From Bacteroidales bacterium UBA3810 (lineage in GTDB: Bacteria; Bacteroidota; Bacteroidia; Bacteroidales; Paludibacteraceae): a stretch of 51,373 bases of DNA. Shown one piece after another: positions 33,040 to 39,988 of the stretch (position 1 is the first letter of the stretch; every line of letters begins with the position of its first letter). The notes beneath the pieces are model-generated. The model was not told the DNA's origin, made no database searches, and was given only the letters and a program-made list of their open reading frames with translations. The DNA is taken from positions 47,539 to 98,911 of the forward strand of contig DFEE01000004.1 of NCBI GenBank assembly GCA_002368645.1, given 5' to 3'. The position numbers were made by a program, and so were the translations under genes.

Positions 33040-33657
33040 TCAATGGTTATACTTTCCGTCATATAGTTCCATGCCCTCTTTGCTTAGCACCCCGCGAACA
33101 AAGATATCCATCGCTGTATGACCCAACTGGTGCATATTGTGCCCGTGACCTTCTATCACTTCGAAATCATTGATGGCGTCACTATGAATCTTGGCAAAAA
33201 GGACTGCTGTCAATTCTATATTAAGGTTTGCGCGCACGAGACCTTCCTGTTGACCTTGCTCTAAATACGCCATGATATACTCTTTCTGCGTTTTGAAGCA
33301 CTCCTCTTGAAACTCTGCAAACTGACGCGGATAATATTTCTTGAGATCATAAACTAACTGTGGTACACGTCGCACATCGTTTTTCTCCGCTTCTTGGTGC
33401 TTCATAAAACGGCTCACAAGTTTGCGGAAATCATTCATCTGTAATAATTCCTCCATTTTGCCGGATATATAGGCAATATTGCTCCGCAATAATTGTGCCA
33501 CAAGTTCGTCTTTGGACGCAAAATAGACATAGAACGTCTTTTTGGATATCCCCAATTCGTGGCAAATATCGTCAATGGATACGCTCCGGATGCCGAGGTG
33601 AAAGAACATATTCCCCGCAGTACTGATTATCTGTTGTTTAACTTCTTCGGTCATCAT
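33040..33657 (-). CDS. TetR/AcrR family transcriptional regulator
   Basis: The 205 aa protein has a classic N-terminal TetR helix-turn-helix: IISTAGNMFFHLGIRSVSID, DICHELGISKKTFYVYFASK, DELVAQLL. The C-terminal ligand domain is divergent. It is the first gene of the minus-strand efflux operon and divergent from a second efflux operon. It therefore probably represses its own operon and possibly both, from the 170-bp region between them. Two Mets are possible at the start (33657, 33654). Confidence 0.93.
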   Translation of the reverse strand: MMTEEVKQQIISTAGNMFFHLGIRSVSIDDICHELGISKKTFYVYFASKDELVAQLLRSNIAYISGKMEELLQMNDFRKLVSRFMKHQEAEKNDVRRVPQLVYDLKKYYPRQFAEFQEECFKTQKEYIMAYLEQGQQEGLVRANLNIELTAVLFAKIHSDAINDFEVIEGHGHNMHQLGHTAMDIFVRGVLSKEGMELYDGKYNH

Positions 33658-33676
33658 GCAATCGTTAAAAACGCTG

Positions 33677-33708
33677 CAAAATTATAAAAAAATGTTGAAC
33701 CGTGCAAA
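33677..33708 (-). promoter_or_regulatory. promoter of the TetR-efflux operon
   Basis: On the minus strand TTTG (33705-33708) and TAATTTTG (33677-33684) are 20 nt apart. The TetR start is about 20 nt downstream. Confidence 0.8.
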
Positions 33709-33773
33709 TTTTTGGAAACTTTTTTCACTTTTGTAGTTTCCGTGTTGCAAAATGCAACAATATGCAAGAAAAA

Positions 33774-33805
33774 TTTGCATATGTCGCGAAAAATATGTAA
33801 TTTTG
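33774..33805 (+). promoter_or_regulatory. promoter of the second efflux operon
   Basis: TTTG at 33774-33777 and TAATTTTG at 33798-33805 are 20 nt apart. The words GTTGCAAAATGCAAC at 33744-33758 form a short palindrome between the two promoters and could be an operator. That assignment is a guess. Confidence 0.75.
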
Positions 33806-33825
33806 CTGCCGATTTATAGACAATT

Positions 33826-34827
33826 ATGAAGAAAATACCCTTTTTCCTGCTTCTGATAGCCTTTGTGTCGGCATGTAAGAAAGATACGGTCGTTACCGCC
33901 CAAGCCCCGATTGTCGTCAAAACAATGGAGGTTGGTGCTGTTTCTCAACAAAATATATCTACCTATGTCGGCGTAGTCCGCGCTGATACTGAAGTGCCGC
34001 TCAGTTTTAATTTGGGCGGTAAAGTCCTCGCCATACGCTGCCGTAATGGTGAGCGCGTCAGGAAAGGGCAGGTGTTGCTCCTCGTTGACTCTACGCAAAC
34101 CTATCAGGCATATCTGACTGCCAAAGCTTCACTTAATCAGGCAGAAGATGCTTATCGACGATTGAAGAAACTCTATAATAAAGGCACGTTGGCTGAGGTC
34201 AAATGGGTGGAAATAAATACCAAACTGCAACAAGCACGTGCGATGGAGGCGGCTGCGCGAACGGAATTAAATAATTGTCGCTTGACCGCCCCGATAGACG
34301 GAGTTGTGGCGGATTTAGACCTCCAGGTCGGACAAATGATTGCACCGGGCATAACCGCGCTTAAAGTGCTCCAAACGGATGCCTTGCATGTGTTGTTCAG
34401 TGTTCCCGAGCAGGAGATTAAATGGCTTCGCAATGGTCAGCCTGCTCGCGTCATTTTGACTTCCGTAGCTGACACCATTTCGGCTAAAGTCATTTACACT
34501 GCCTTAGTGTCCGATCCGCTTACTCATGCCTGTGAAGTGCATGTCGCCTTCTCTGAGAACGCAGATGTCTTGCCCGGCATGGCAGCTAAAGTCGAACTGG
34601 CATTGAATGCTGATGGGCAGGAACTTATTGTCCTTCCAGCTCATGCTGTTTCCATTGATAAAAACGGTCATTATGTCTGGTCGATTCAATCAAATACTGT
34701 CCATAAACGGCGGGTGTCTGTCGGCTCGTATGTAGCTAATGGTGTGGTGATTACGGACGGATTATCCGTTGGTGATAAAGTTGTCGTTGAGGGAATGAAC
34801 AAGCTATATGAAGGAGCACAAATTTGA
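33826..34827 (+). CDS. RND efflux periplasmic adaptor (second system, lipoprotein)
   Basis: The 333 aa protein has a lipobox LIAFVSACKK (Cys17). Lipoyl segments are LGGKVLAIRCRNGERVRKGQ and LTAPIDGVVADLDLQVGQMI, with an alpha-hairpin between them. A beta-barrel contains VLFSVPEQEIKWLRNGQPA, and the C-terminal end is VITDGLSVGDKVVVEGMNKL. It overlaps the following pump gene by 20 nt, which argues for coupled translation. No outer-membrane channel gene follows, so it may share the TolC of the opposite operon. Confidence 0.93.
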   Translation: MKKIPFFLLLIAFVSACKKDTVVTAQAPIVVKTMEVGAVSQQNISTYVGVVRADTEVPLSFNLGGKVLAIRCRNGERVRKGQVLLLVDSTQTYQAYLTAKASLNQAEDAYRRLKKLYNKGTLAEVKWVEINTKLQQARAMEAAARTELNNCRLTAPIDGVVADLDLQVGQMIAPGITALKVLQTDALHVLFSVPEQEIKWLRNGQPARVILTSVADTISAKVIYTALVSDPLTHACEVHVAFSENADVLPGMAAKVELALNADGQELIVLPAHAVSIDKNGHYVWSIQSNTVHKRRVSVGSYVANGVVITDGLSVGDKVVVEGMNKLYEGAQI

Positions 34828-37800
34828 TTCCATATTATCTGCTCTCCGTCATCCCGGGATAGTCTTTACCGCTATTCTCTTCTTGGTGGCGTTTGGCTTA
34901 TGGTCACTGCCGATGATGAATAAGGATGAGTTCCCCCAATTCACCATGCGTTATGGCGTTATTGCGGCAATTTATCCGGGGGCAACGGCGGAAGAGGTAG
35001 AGCAACAGGTCACTAAACCTTTGGAACGCTTTCTATATTCCTATTCGGAAATTGATAGAGCCCAGACTTATTCCGTGACAAACGATGGAATTGTCTATAT
35101 CTATGCTTCTTTACGATTGGCGGTCTCTGCGCCTGATGAGGTATGGTCTAAAATTCGTGCCGGACTCGACCTTTTTCGTACCACTGATTTGCCGGCAGGC
35201 GTCGCTGAGATTGTGGTGGTGGATGATTTCGGCAGCACAAGTTCTGTCTTATTGGCTTTGGAGGCTCCTGCTCATTCGCCGCGCGAATTAGAACGCTATG
35301 CTACAGCGTTATGCGATGAGTTGAGAACCATATCTGACATGGGTAAAATCAGCATCTTGGGAAAGGAACGCGAGGAGATCGCCGTCATTATCGACCCTGC
35401 CAAACTGGCTTCGCTACCGATTAACCAGTCTGCTTTGATGGCGCAGTTGGCGCTACAGGGATTTCGCACTATCGGCGGCTCCGTGGACAATAATGAGAGC
35501 TCGTCCATGTTGCATGTCGCCATTCCATATGCGACTGAATATGAGGTAGGGGAGCAAATAATCTTCTCCAATCCAATTGACGATAAGGTTGTCAAACTCA
35601 AGGATATCGCTACTATAATGAGGCGTTATCAGGAGCCTGATAAATATGTCGTCTTCTATCGGGATTCCATCGCTTCTTCCGCTATTATCATCAATATGGA
35701 GATGTACCCCAACCGCAATATCGTTAAGTTCGGCAACGAGGTGGATAAGGTTATTGCACATGCGCAAGCCTCTTTGCCGCCTGATTTGCGGTTTCATCGC
35801 ATTACAGACCAACCTCACGTGGTGGACAATTCCGTTTCTCAGTTCTTGAGGGATTTAGTGCTCTCGATGTTGGTGGTTATATTGGTTATGCTCATGCTTT
35901 TCCCGCTCCGTACGGCGCTTATTGCTGCGACTGCAGTTCCGACGTGCGCCGCTATCAGCTTGGGCATTATGTATGTGGCTGGTATCGAGCTGAATACCGT
36001 CACATTGGCAGCTATGATTACCGTCATCGGAATGGTGGTGGACGATGCGGTCATTGTTCTTGATGGCTACACACTTTTCCACGACCGCGGTCATAGTCGA
36101 TGGTATAGTGCTACGGTATCGACGCGGCAGCTCATGGGCTCCATGCTGCTTGCTACTGCTTCTATCGCCGGAATGTTCTTCCCCATGACGCACATTATTA
36201 CCGGACCGTTAGGGGAGTTCGTGCAGGACTTCCCGTGGGCAATTCTCTTTGCACTCGCTATATCAAACGCTTATGCCGTTTGGGCTATTCCATGGATGGC
36301 CACTAAACTGATAAAAGGACATGGCATAGAGCAATTAACCTTCATTGAAAGATTGCAGAAAAAATTCTTTGCCAAACTCGAATCAGGCTACCAAACACTT
36401 TTAGCCCTTTGTTTCCGTGCACCCTGGTTGACACTGGCGATTGCTTTGCTCTTGGTCGCATTGGGAGGGCTTATCTTTACCCGTCTCAATATCCAGATGT
36501 TACCTAAAGCGGATAGGGAAATCTTTGCCGTCGAAATCCACTTGAGTGAAGACGCCTCGTTGGCGCAAACAGCTGAGGTGGCGGACTCCTTGGCACGAGT
36601 GCTCAATCGCGACCCGCGAGTCCTGACGGTGACATCTTTTGTGGGACAGGCCTCTCCGAGGTTCCATGCAACCTACACCCCGCGCATGGCGGCGAAGAAC
36701 TACGCCCAATTCATTGTCAATACCATTTCGCCAGAGGCTACACTTGAAGTGCTGGATGAATATGGCGCACGATATGCCGATGCGTTTCCAAATGCTTATT
36801 GCCGCTTCAAACAAATGGACTATCAGGCGGTCAAAAATCCTATTGAGGTCTATCTCAAAGGGCAGGATAGGGTACTGATGGAGGCTTATAAAGACTCCCT
36901 TATCGCTTTTATGCACACGTTGCCCGACCTCACTTGGATTCACTCTGATTATGACCTTGTCGCGCCTGATATCAAGATTGAACTGCGAGCCGATGAGGCC
37001 ACCCGATTAGGGATAACCCAAGCCTCGCTCTCACTCTATCTGGCTTCTGTTTATTCGGGGCAAACGCTTACTTCGGTTTGGGAAGACGATTATGAAGTAC
37101 CTGTTCGCCTATACCTCAGTGGCGCTAATGAGTCCATGGAATCAGTTGGCGATTGCCTTATTCCCACTGCTATCCCCGGACAATGGGTACCTTTGAGACA
37201 AATCGCTACACTCACACCGCATTGGCATCACACGACCTTGGATAACCGCAATGGTATCACTACCATAACGGTTTCTGCCGACTTGCTTCCCGGTGCATCT
37301 ACGCCGCCTGTGGAGAAAGCCTTGAGGCAATATATTGACCGCTTGCAGACCGCATCATCTGCTCCCGATATCGCTTTGGGAGGGCTCGCCAATATCAATA
37401 CTGCTATTATACCACAACTGGTTTGGTCGGTTATTGCGGCACTCATGGTCATGCTCATTTTGCTCCTTATTCACTATGGCAATGTGGCTATCTCTATGCT
37501 CGCACTCAGTATGAGTGTCCTCTGTCTCTTCGGCTGCTGCTTAGGACTATATATCTTTGGATTGGATTTCTCTATTACTGCCCTTTTGGGAGTCGTCGCC
37601 GTGTTGGGAATTGTCGTTCGAAATGCTATCTTGATGTACGACTATGCCCTTGAATTGCAGCATAAAGGGCTTCCTGTACGCGAAGCGGCTTACCAGGCGG
37701 GACTGCGCCGTATGAGACCCATTTTCCTTACCTCGGCGACTACGGCGTTAGGGGTTATACCTATGATTATTGCCCATACAGGACTCTGGATGCCGCTCGG

Positions 37801-37906
37801 CGTAACCATTTGTTTCGGCACCATCTTCACCCTGCCGCTTAATGTGACTGTCATGCCCATTGCCTACATGATTACATTCCGCAAACCCCAATCGGCAACC
37901 CGATAA
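34808..37906 (+). CDS. RND efflux pump, inner-membrane subunit (second system)
   Basis: The 1032 aa protein has the RND double six-helix layout. After helix 1 comes MMNKDEFPQFTMRYGVIAAI, then YPGATAEEVEQQVTKPLERF. The helix-4 proton-relay motif is ITVIGMVVDDAVIVLDGY. The second half has VVAVLGIVVRNAILMYDYAL and LRRMRPIFLTSATTALGVIP. It differs clearly from the pump at 27391-30606 (about 10% shorter loops, FPQF instead of FPEM), so it is not a recent duplicate. Its substrate is unknown. No terminator is seen. A low-complexity repeat region follows. Confidence 0.93.
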   Translation: MKEHKFDSILSALRHPGIVFTAILFLVAFGLWSLPMMNKDEFPQFTMRYGVIAAIYPGATAEEVEQQVTKPLERFLYSYSEIDRAQTYSVTNDGIVYIYASLRLAVSAPDEVWSKIRAGLDLFRTTDLPAGVAEIVVVDDFGSTSSVLLALEAPAHSPRELERYATALCDELRTISDMGKISILGKEREEIAVIIDPAKLASLPINQSALMAQLALQGFRTIGGSVDNNESSSMLHVAIPYATEYEVGEQIIFSNPIDDKVVKLKDIATIMRRYQEPDKYVVFYRDSIASSAIIINMEMYPNRNIVKFGNEVDKVIAHAQASLPPDLRFHRITDQPHVVDNSVSQFLRDLVLSMLVVILVMLMLFPLRTALIAATAVPTCAAISLGIMYVAGIELNTVTLAAMITVIGMVVDDAVIVLDGYTLFHDRGHSRWYSATVSTRQLMGSMLLATASIAGMFFPMTHIITGPLGEFVQDFPWAILFALAISNAYAVWAIPWMATKLIKGHGIEQLTFIERLQKKFFAKLESGYQTLLALCFRAPWLTLAIALLLVALGGLIFTRLNIQMLPKADREIFAVEIHLSEDASLAQTAEVADSLARVLNRDPRVLTVTSFVGQASPRFHATYTPRMAAKNYAQFIVNTISPEATLEVLDEYGARYADAFPNAYCRFKQMDYQAVKNPIEVYLKGQDRVLMEAYKDSLIAFMHTLPDLTWIHSDYDLVAPDIKIELRADEATRLGITQASLSLYLASVYSGQTLTSVWEDDYEVPVRLYLSGANESMESVGDCLIPTAIPGQWVPLRQIATLTPHWHHTTLDNRNGITTITVSADLLPGASTPPVEKALRQYIDRLQTASSAPDIALGGLANINTAIIPQLVWSVIAALMVMLILLLIHYGNVAISMLALSMSVLCLFGCCLGLYIFGLDFSITALLGVVAVLGIVVRNAILMYDYALELQHKGLPVREAAYQAGLRRMRPIFLTSATTALGVIPMIIAHTGLWMPLGVTICFGTIFTLPLNVTVMPIAYMITFRKPQSATR

Positions 37907-37925
37907 CCCGTACACTCGGTATCCC

Positions 37926-38230
37926 GATAACTCGCTTTCCGATTGCCTCCGATCCTCTCTGATTCCCTCCGATACTCTCTGATTCCCTTCGATACTCTCC
38001 GATACTTTCCGACACCCTCGGATAACTTCCGATAGATTCGGATTCGTCCTCACCAATTTATCTCTCCCGGCATCCTGGCAACCCGGACACCCGGCCCCCC
38101 GGACACCCGACATCCCGGCATCCTGGCACCCCGGACACCCGACATCCCGGCATCCTGGCAACCCGGACATCCGACATCCCGGCATCCCGGCAATCCGGAC
38201 ACTCGGCCCCCCCTGCACCCCGACATCTCT
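37926..38230. repeat. degenerate tandem repeats in intergenic DNA
   Basis: The first part (37926-38045) consists of variants of TCCGATACTCTCTGAT. The second (38066-38226) has four copies of a unit starting CCCGGCATCC and continuing TGGCAACCCGGACACCCG with ends in CGACAT, 32-49 bp long. The plus strand is C-rich and the complement is G-rich. No gene is supported here. The frame on the minus strand merely translates the repeats. Confidence 0.85.
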
Positions 38231-38315
38231 CAGACTTGGACGACTACTCCTTCCCACGCCTTATTCTCAACGCACTTGACCACATCAATTCCTAACGGTT
38301 CCGCTCCCTGATTTC

Positions 38316-38381
38316 TACTAGAGCATTACTAGAGCATTACTAGAGCATTACTAGAGCACTACTAGAGCATTACAAGAGCAT
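38316..38381. repeat. six 11-bp tandem repeats
   Basis: Six copies of TACTAGAGCAT occur head to tail. The fourth ends in C and the sixth has TACAAGAGCAT. It lies between the low-complexity tract and the promoter of leader copy B. Confidence 0.9.
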
Positions 38382-38520
38382 GAGCAGACATCACCTTAAC
38401 ATCAGCGTGTTACACACTTTTGCTTAGACCTCTTTATAGATGTGCTCACTAACATTGCAAAGTTCACAACGACTATAATGGTGCTAAAAAATGACCCTAA
38501 AGTTGCAAAACAAAAAAATA

Positions 38521-38552
38521 TTTGCATATATTGAAAAAAATCACTAATTTTG
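38521..38552 (+). promoter_or_regulatory. promoter of leader copy B and the Gtr-like operon
   Basis: TTTG at 38521-38524 and TAATTTTG at 38545-38552 are 20 nt apart. The bases from the -33 box to about 30 nt past the -7 box are nearly identical to the promoter at 43400-43431. Confidence 0.82.
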
Positions 38553-38555
38553 CGA

Positions 38556-38826
38556 GCAAAATTGAAATCACATCGCCTATGGTATAAAAAATCAACATTC
38601 GTGTAGATAACTACGCAAGACATACATAATATTATAGCGTTTTAGCTTAATACTTGGTTCCTGCAAAAACTGGACACTTTTGTAAGAAACTAAAAATCAT
38701 CCAAGGAAAAGCCAGAATGCTCATGCGCAAGCGTGGGCTTTTCCGTAGATATATTTGGATGATTTAGGTAAGTCCAGTTAACCTCAGGAACCGAATATAA
38801 GCAAACTACAAAAGTCTGCGCTTTTT
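38556..38826 (+). ncRNA. structured leader element, copy B
   Basis: P1 pairs GGTTCCTG (38656-38663) with CAGGAACC (38785-38792). P2 pairs AACTGGAC (38668-38675) with GTCCAGTT (38772-38779). P3 pairs ATCATCCAA (38696-38704) with TTGGATGAT (38755-38763). P4 is GGAAAA/TTTTCC plus GCTCATGC-GCAA-GCGTGGGC, closed by a GNRA tetraloop. A 5' segment CGCCTATGGTATAAAA, a small hairpin near 38637 and a 3' AAAAG...CTTTT hairpin with U-tract at 38810-38826 complete it. The gtrA start (38829) is directly after the U-tract. Copy D has the same layout with different helix sequences. This is a candidate cis-regulatory RNA. Confidence 0.8.
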
Positions 38827-38828
38827 GC

Positions 38829-39236
38829 ATGCTTATGAAAGACCGATTATTCAAACTCTATTCTCAATTTCGCAATCTCATCTTGTATGGGATCATCGGC
38901 GGCTTCTGTGCCGCCTTGGACTTCGGCGTTTATTCCGCGCTGTGTTATTTCGATATTATGCCTTACCTCTGGGCGAATATCATCAGTATTCATGTGGGCA
39001 TTTTCACGTCCTTTCTTCTCAACCGCTCCATCAACTTCAAAGTCAAAGACAAGACGACACAACGTTTCTTGTCTTTCTATGCCGTGGGCTTGACGGGTTT
39101 GGGTATCAGCGAGTTAATGCTTTACCTTATGGTCACCCTCGGCGGAATGAACGAGCTTCTCTGCAAACTCATCTCCATCGTCGTTGTTGCGCTAATCCAG
39201 TTTCTTTTGAATAAGTTCATTACTTTCAGAAAGTAA
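38829..39236 (+). CDS. gtrA: GtrA family membrane protein
   Basis: The 135 aa protein has four predicted membrane helices, beginning LILYGIIGGFCAALDFGVYS and ending VVVALIQFLLNKFITFRK. The ending NKFITFR is typical of GtrA. GtrA proteins are proposed to flip bactoprenol-linked sugars across the inner membrane. ATGs at 38829 and 38835 are both possible starts, and both lie only a few nt after the U-tract of leader B. It is first in an operon with a GT2 and two GT-C-like proteins, matching the logic of phage and Shigella gtr clusters. Confidence 0.9.
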   Translation: MLMKDRLFKLYSQFRNLILYGIIGGFCAALDFGVYSALCYFDIMPYLWANIISIHVGIFTSFLLNRSINFKVKDKTTQRFLSFYAVGLTGLGISELMLYLMVTLGGMNELLCKLISIVVVALIQFLLNKFITFRK

Positions 39237-39271
39237 ACTATCAACTGTCAACTATCAACTTTTAACTATAT

Positions 39272-39988
39272 ATGGAAACTATCTATTTTGTGCTTCCAGC
39301 CTATAATGAGGAGGCAAATATCGAGGAGGTAATCGCTCAGTGGCATCCAGTCTGTGAACAGATTAACGCTGAAGGCAATGAGGCACATCTGGTCATTGCC
39401 AACGACGGAAGCAAAGACAAGACATTTGCCATCATGCAAAGCCTGCAATCCAAGTACCCGCTTCTCACACCGTTTGACAAACCCAATTCAGGCCATGGAG
39501 CAACTGTCTTATATCTATACCGCTATGCTATAGAAAACAAAGCAGATTTTATCTTCCAAACGGACAGCGACGGACAGACTTTGCCGGAGGAGTTCTGGCA
39601 AATGTGGTCCAACCGCCACATTTACGATTTCCAAATTGGTACGCGCGGAGGCAGACAGGATGGCGCAAGCCGTGTCTTTGTGACCAAGACTTTGCGCTTT
39701 GTGGTGTGGCTTATGTTCCATGTTTGGGTCAAAGATGCCAACACACCGTTTCGCTTGTTAAAAACGGACAAACTCATCCCCATCTTGAATGTCATTCCAC
39801 AGGATTACAACTTGGCAAACGTAGCCGTCAGTGCGATTGCCGTCCGCTGGCATTATAACATCGGTTGGTATCCGATTACCTTCCGTCCCCGCCAAGGCGG
39901 CGTCAACTCCATCAACATGCGCCGCATCTTCAAAATAGGCATCAAAGCCTTAACCGATTTCCGAACCATTAATAGAAATTTGAAATGA
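39272..39988 (+). CDS. family 2 glycosyltransferase (GtrB/DPM1-like)
   Basis: The 238 aa protein has the GT-A fold start IYFVLPAYNEEANIEEVI, the nucleotide-binding VIANDGSKDKTF, and a metal-binding DXD-type motif in FIFQTDSDGQTLPEEFW. RGGRQDGASR and the later RPRQGGVNSINMRR also fit polyprenyl-phosphate sugar transferases. Such enzymes load a sugar from a nucleotide donor onto undecaprenyl phosphate on the cytoplasmic side. The C-terminal membrane helices of classical GtrB are absent. Its stop overlaps the next gene by 4 nt. Confidence 0.88.
   Translation: METIYFVLPAYNEEANIEEVIAQWHPVCEQINAEGNEAHLVIANDGSKDKTFAIMQSLQSKYPLLTPFDKPNSGHGATVLYLYRYAIENKADFIFQTDSDGQTLPEEFWQMWSNRHIYDFQIGTRGGRQDGASRVFVTKTLRFVVWLMFHVWVKDANTPFRLLKTDKLIPILNVIPQDYNLANVAVSAIAVRWHYNIGWYPITFRPRQGGVNSINMRRIFKIGIKALTDFRTINRNLK

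Noticed and set aside
36500..36943. Long antisense frames in the second RND pump gene and similar frames in other genes
   Set aside because: They are shadows of strongly coding sequence on the other strand, without start signals or recognisable products.
37748..38257. 169-codon minus-strand frame with GCPGCQDAG-like repeats
   Set aside because: It simply translates the minisatellite and the end of the RND gene, with no start context or homology-like pattern.
38316..38381. CRISPR array
   Set aside because: The repeats are 11 bp, directly adjacent and without spacers, and no cas genes are present.
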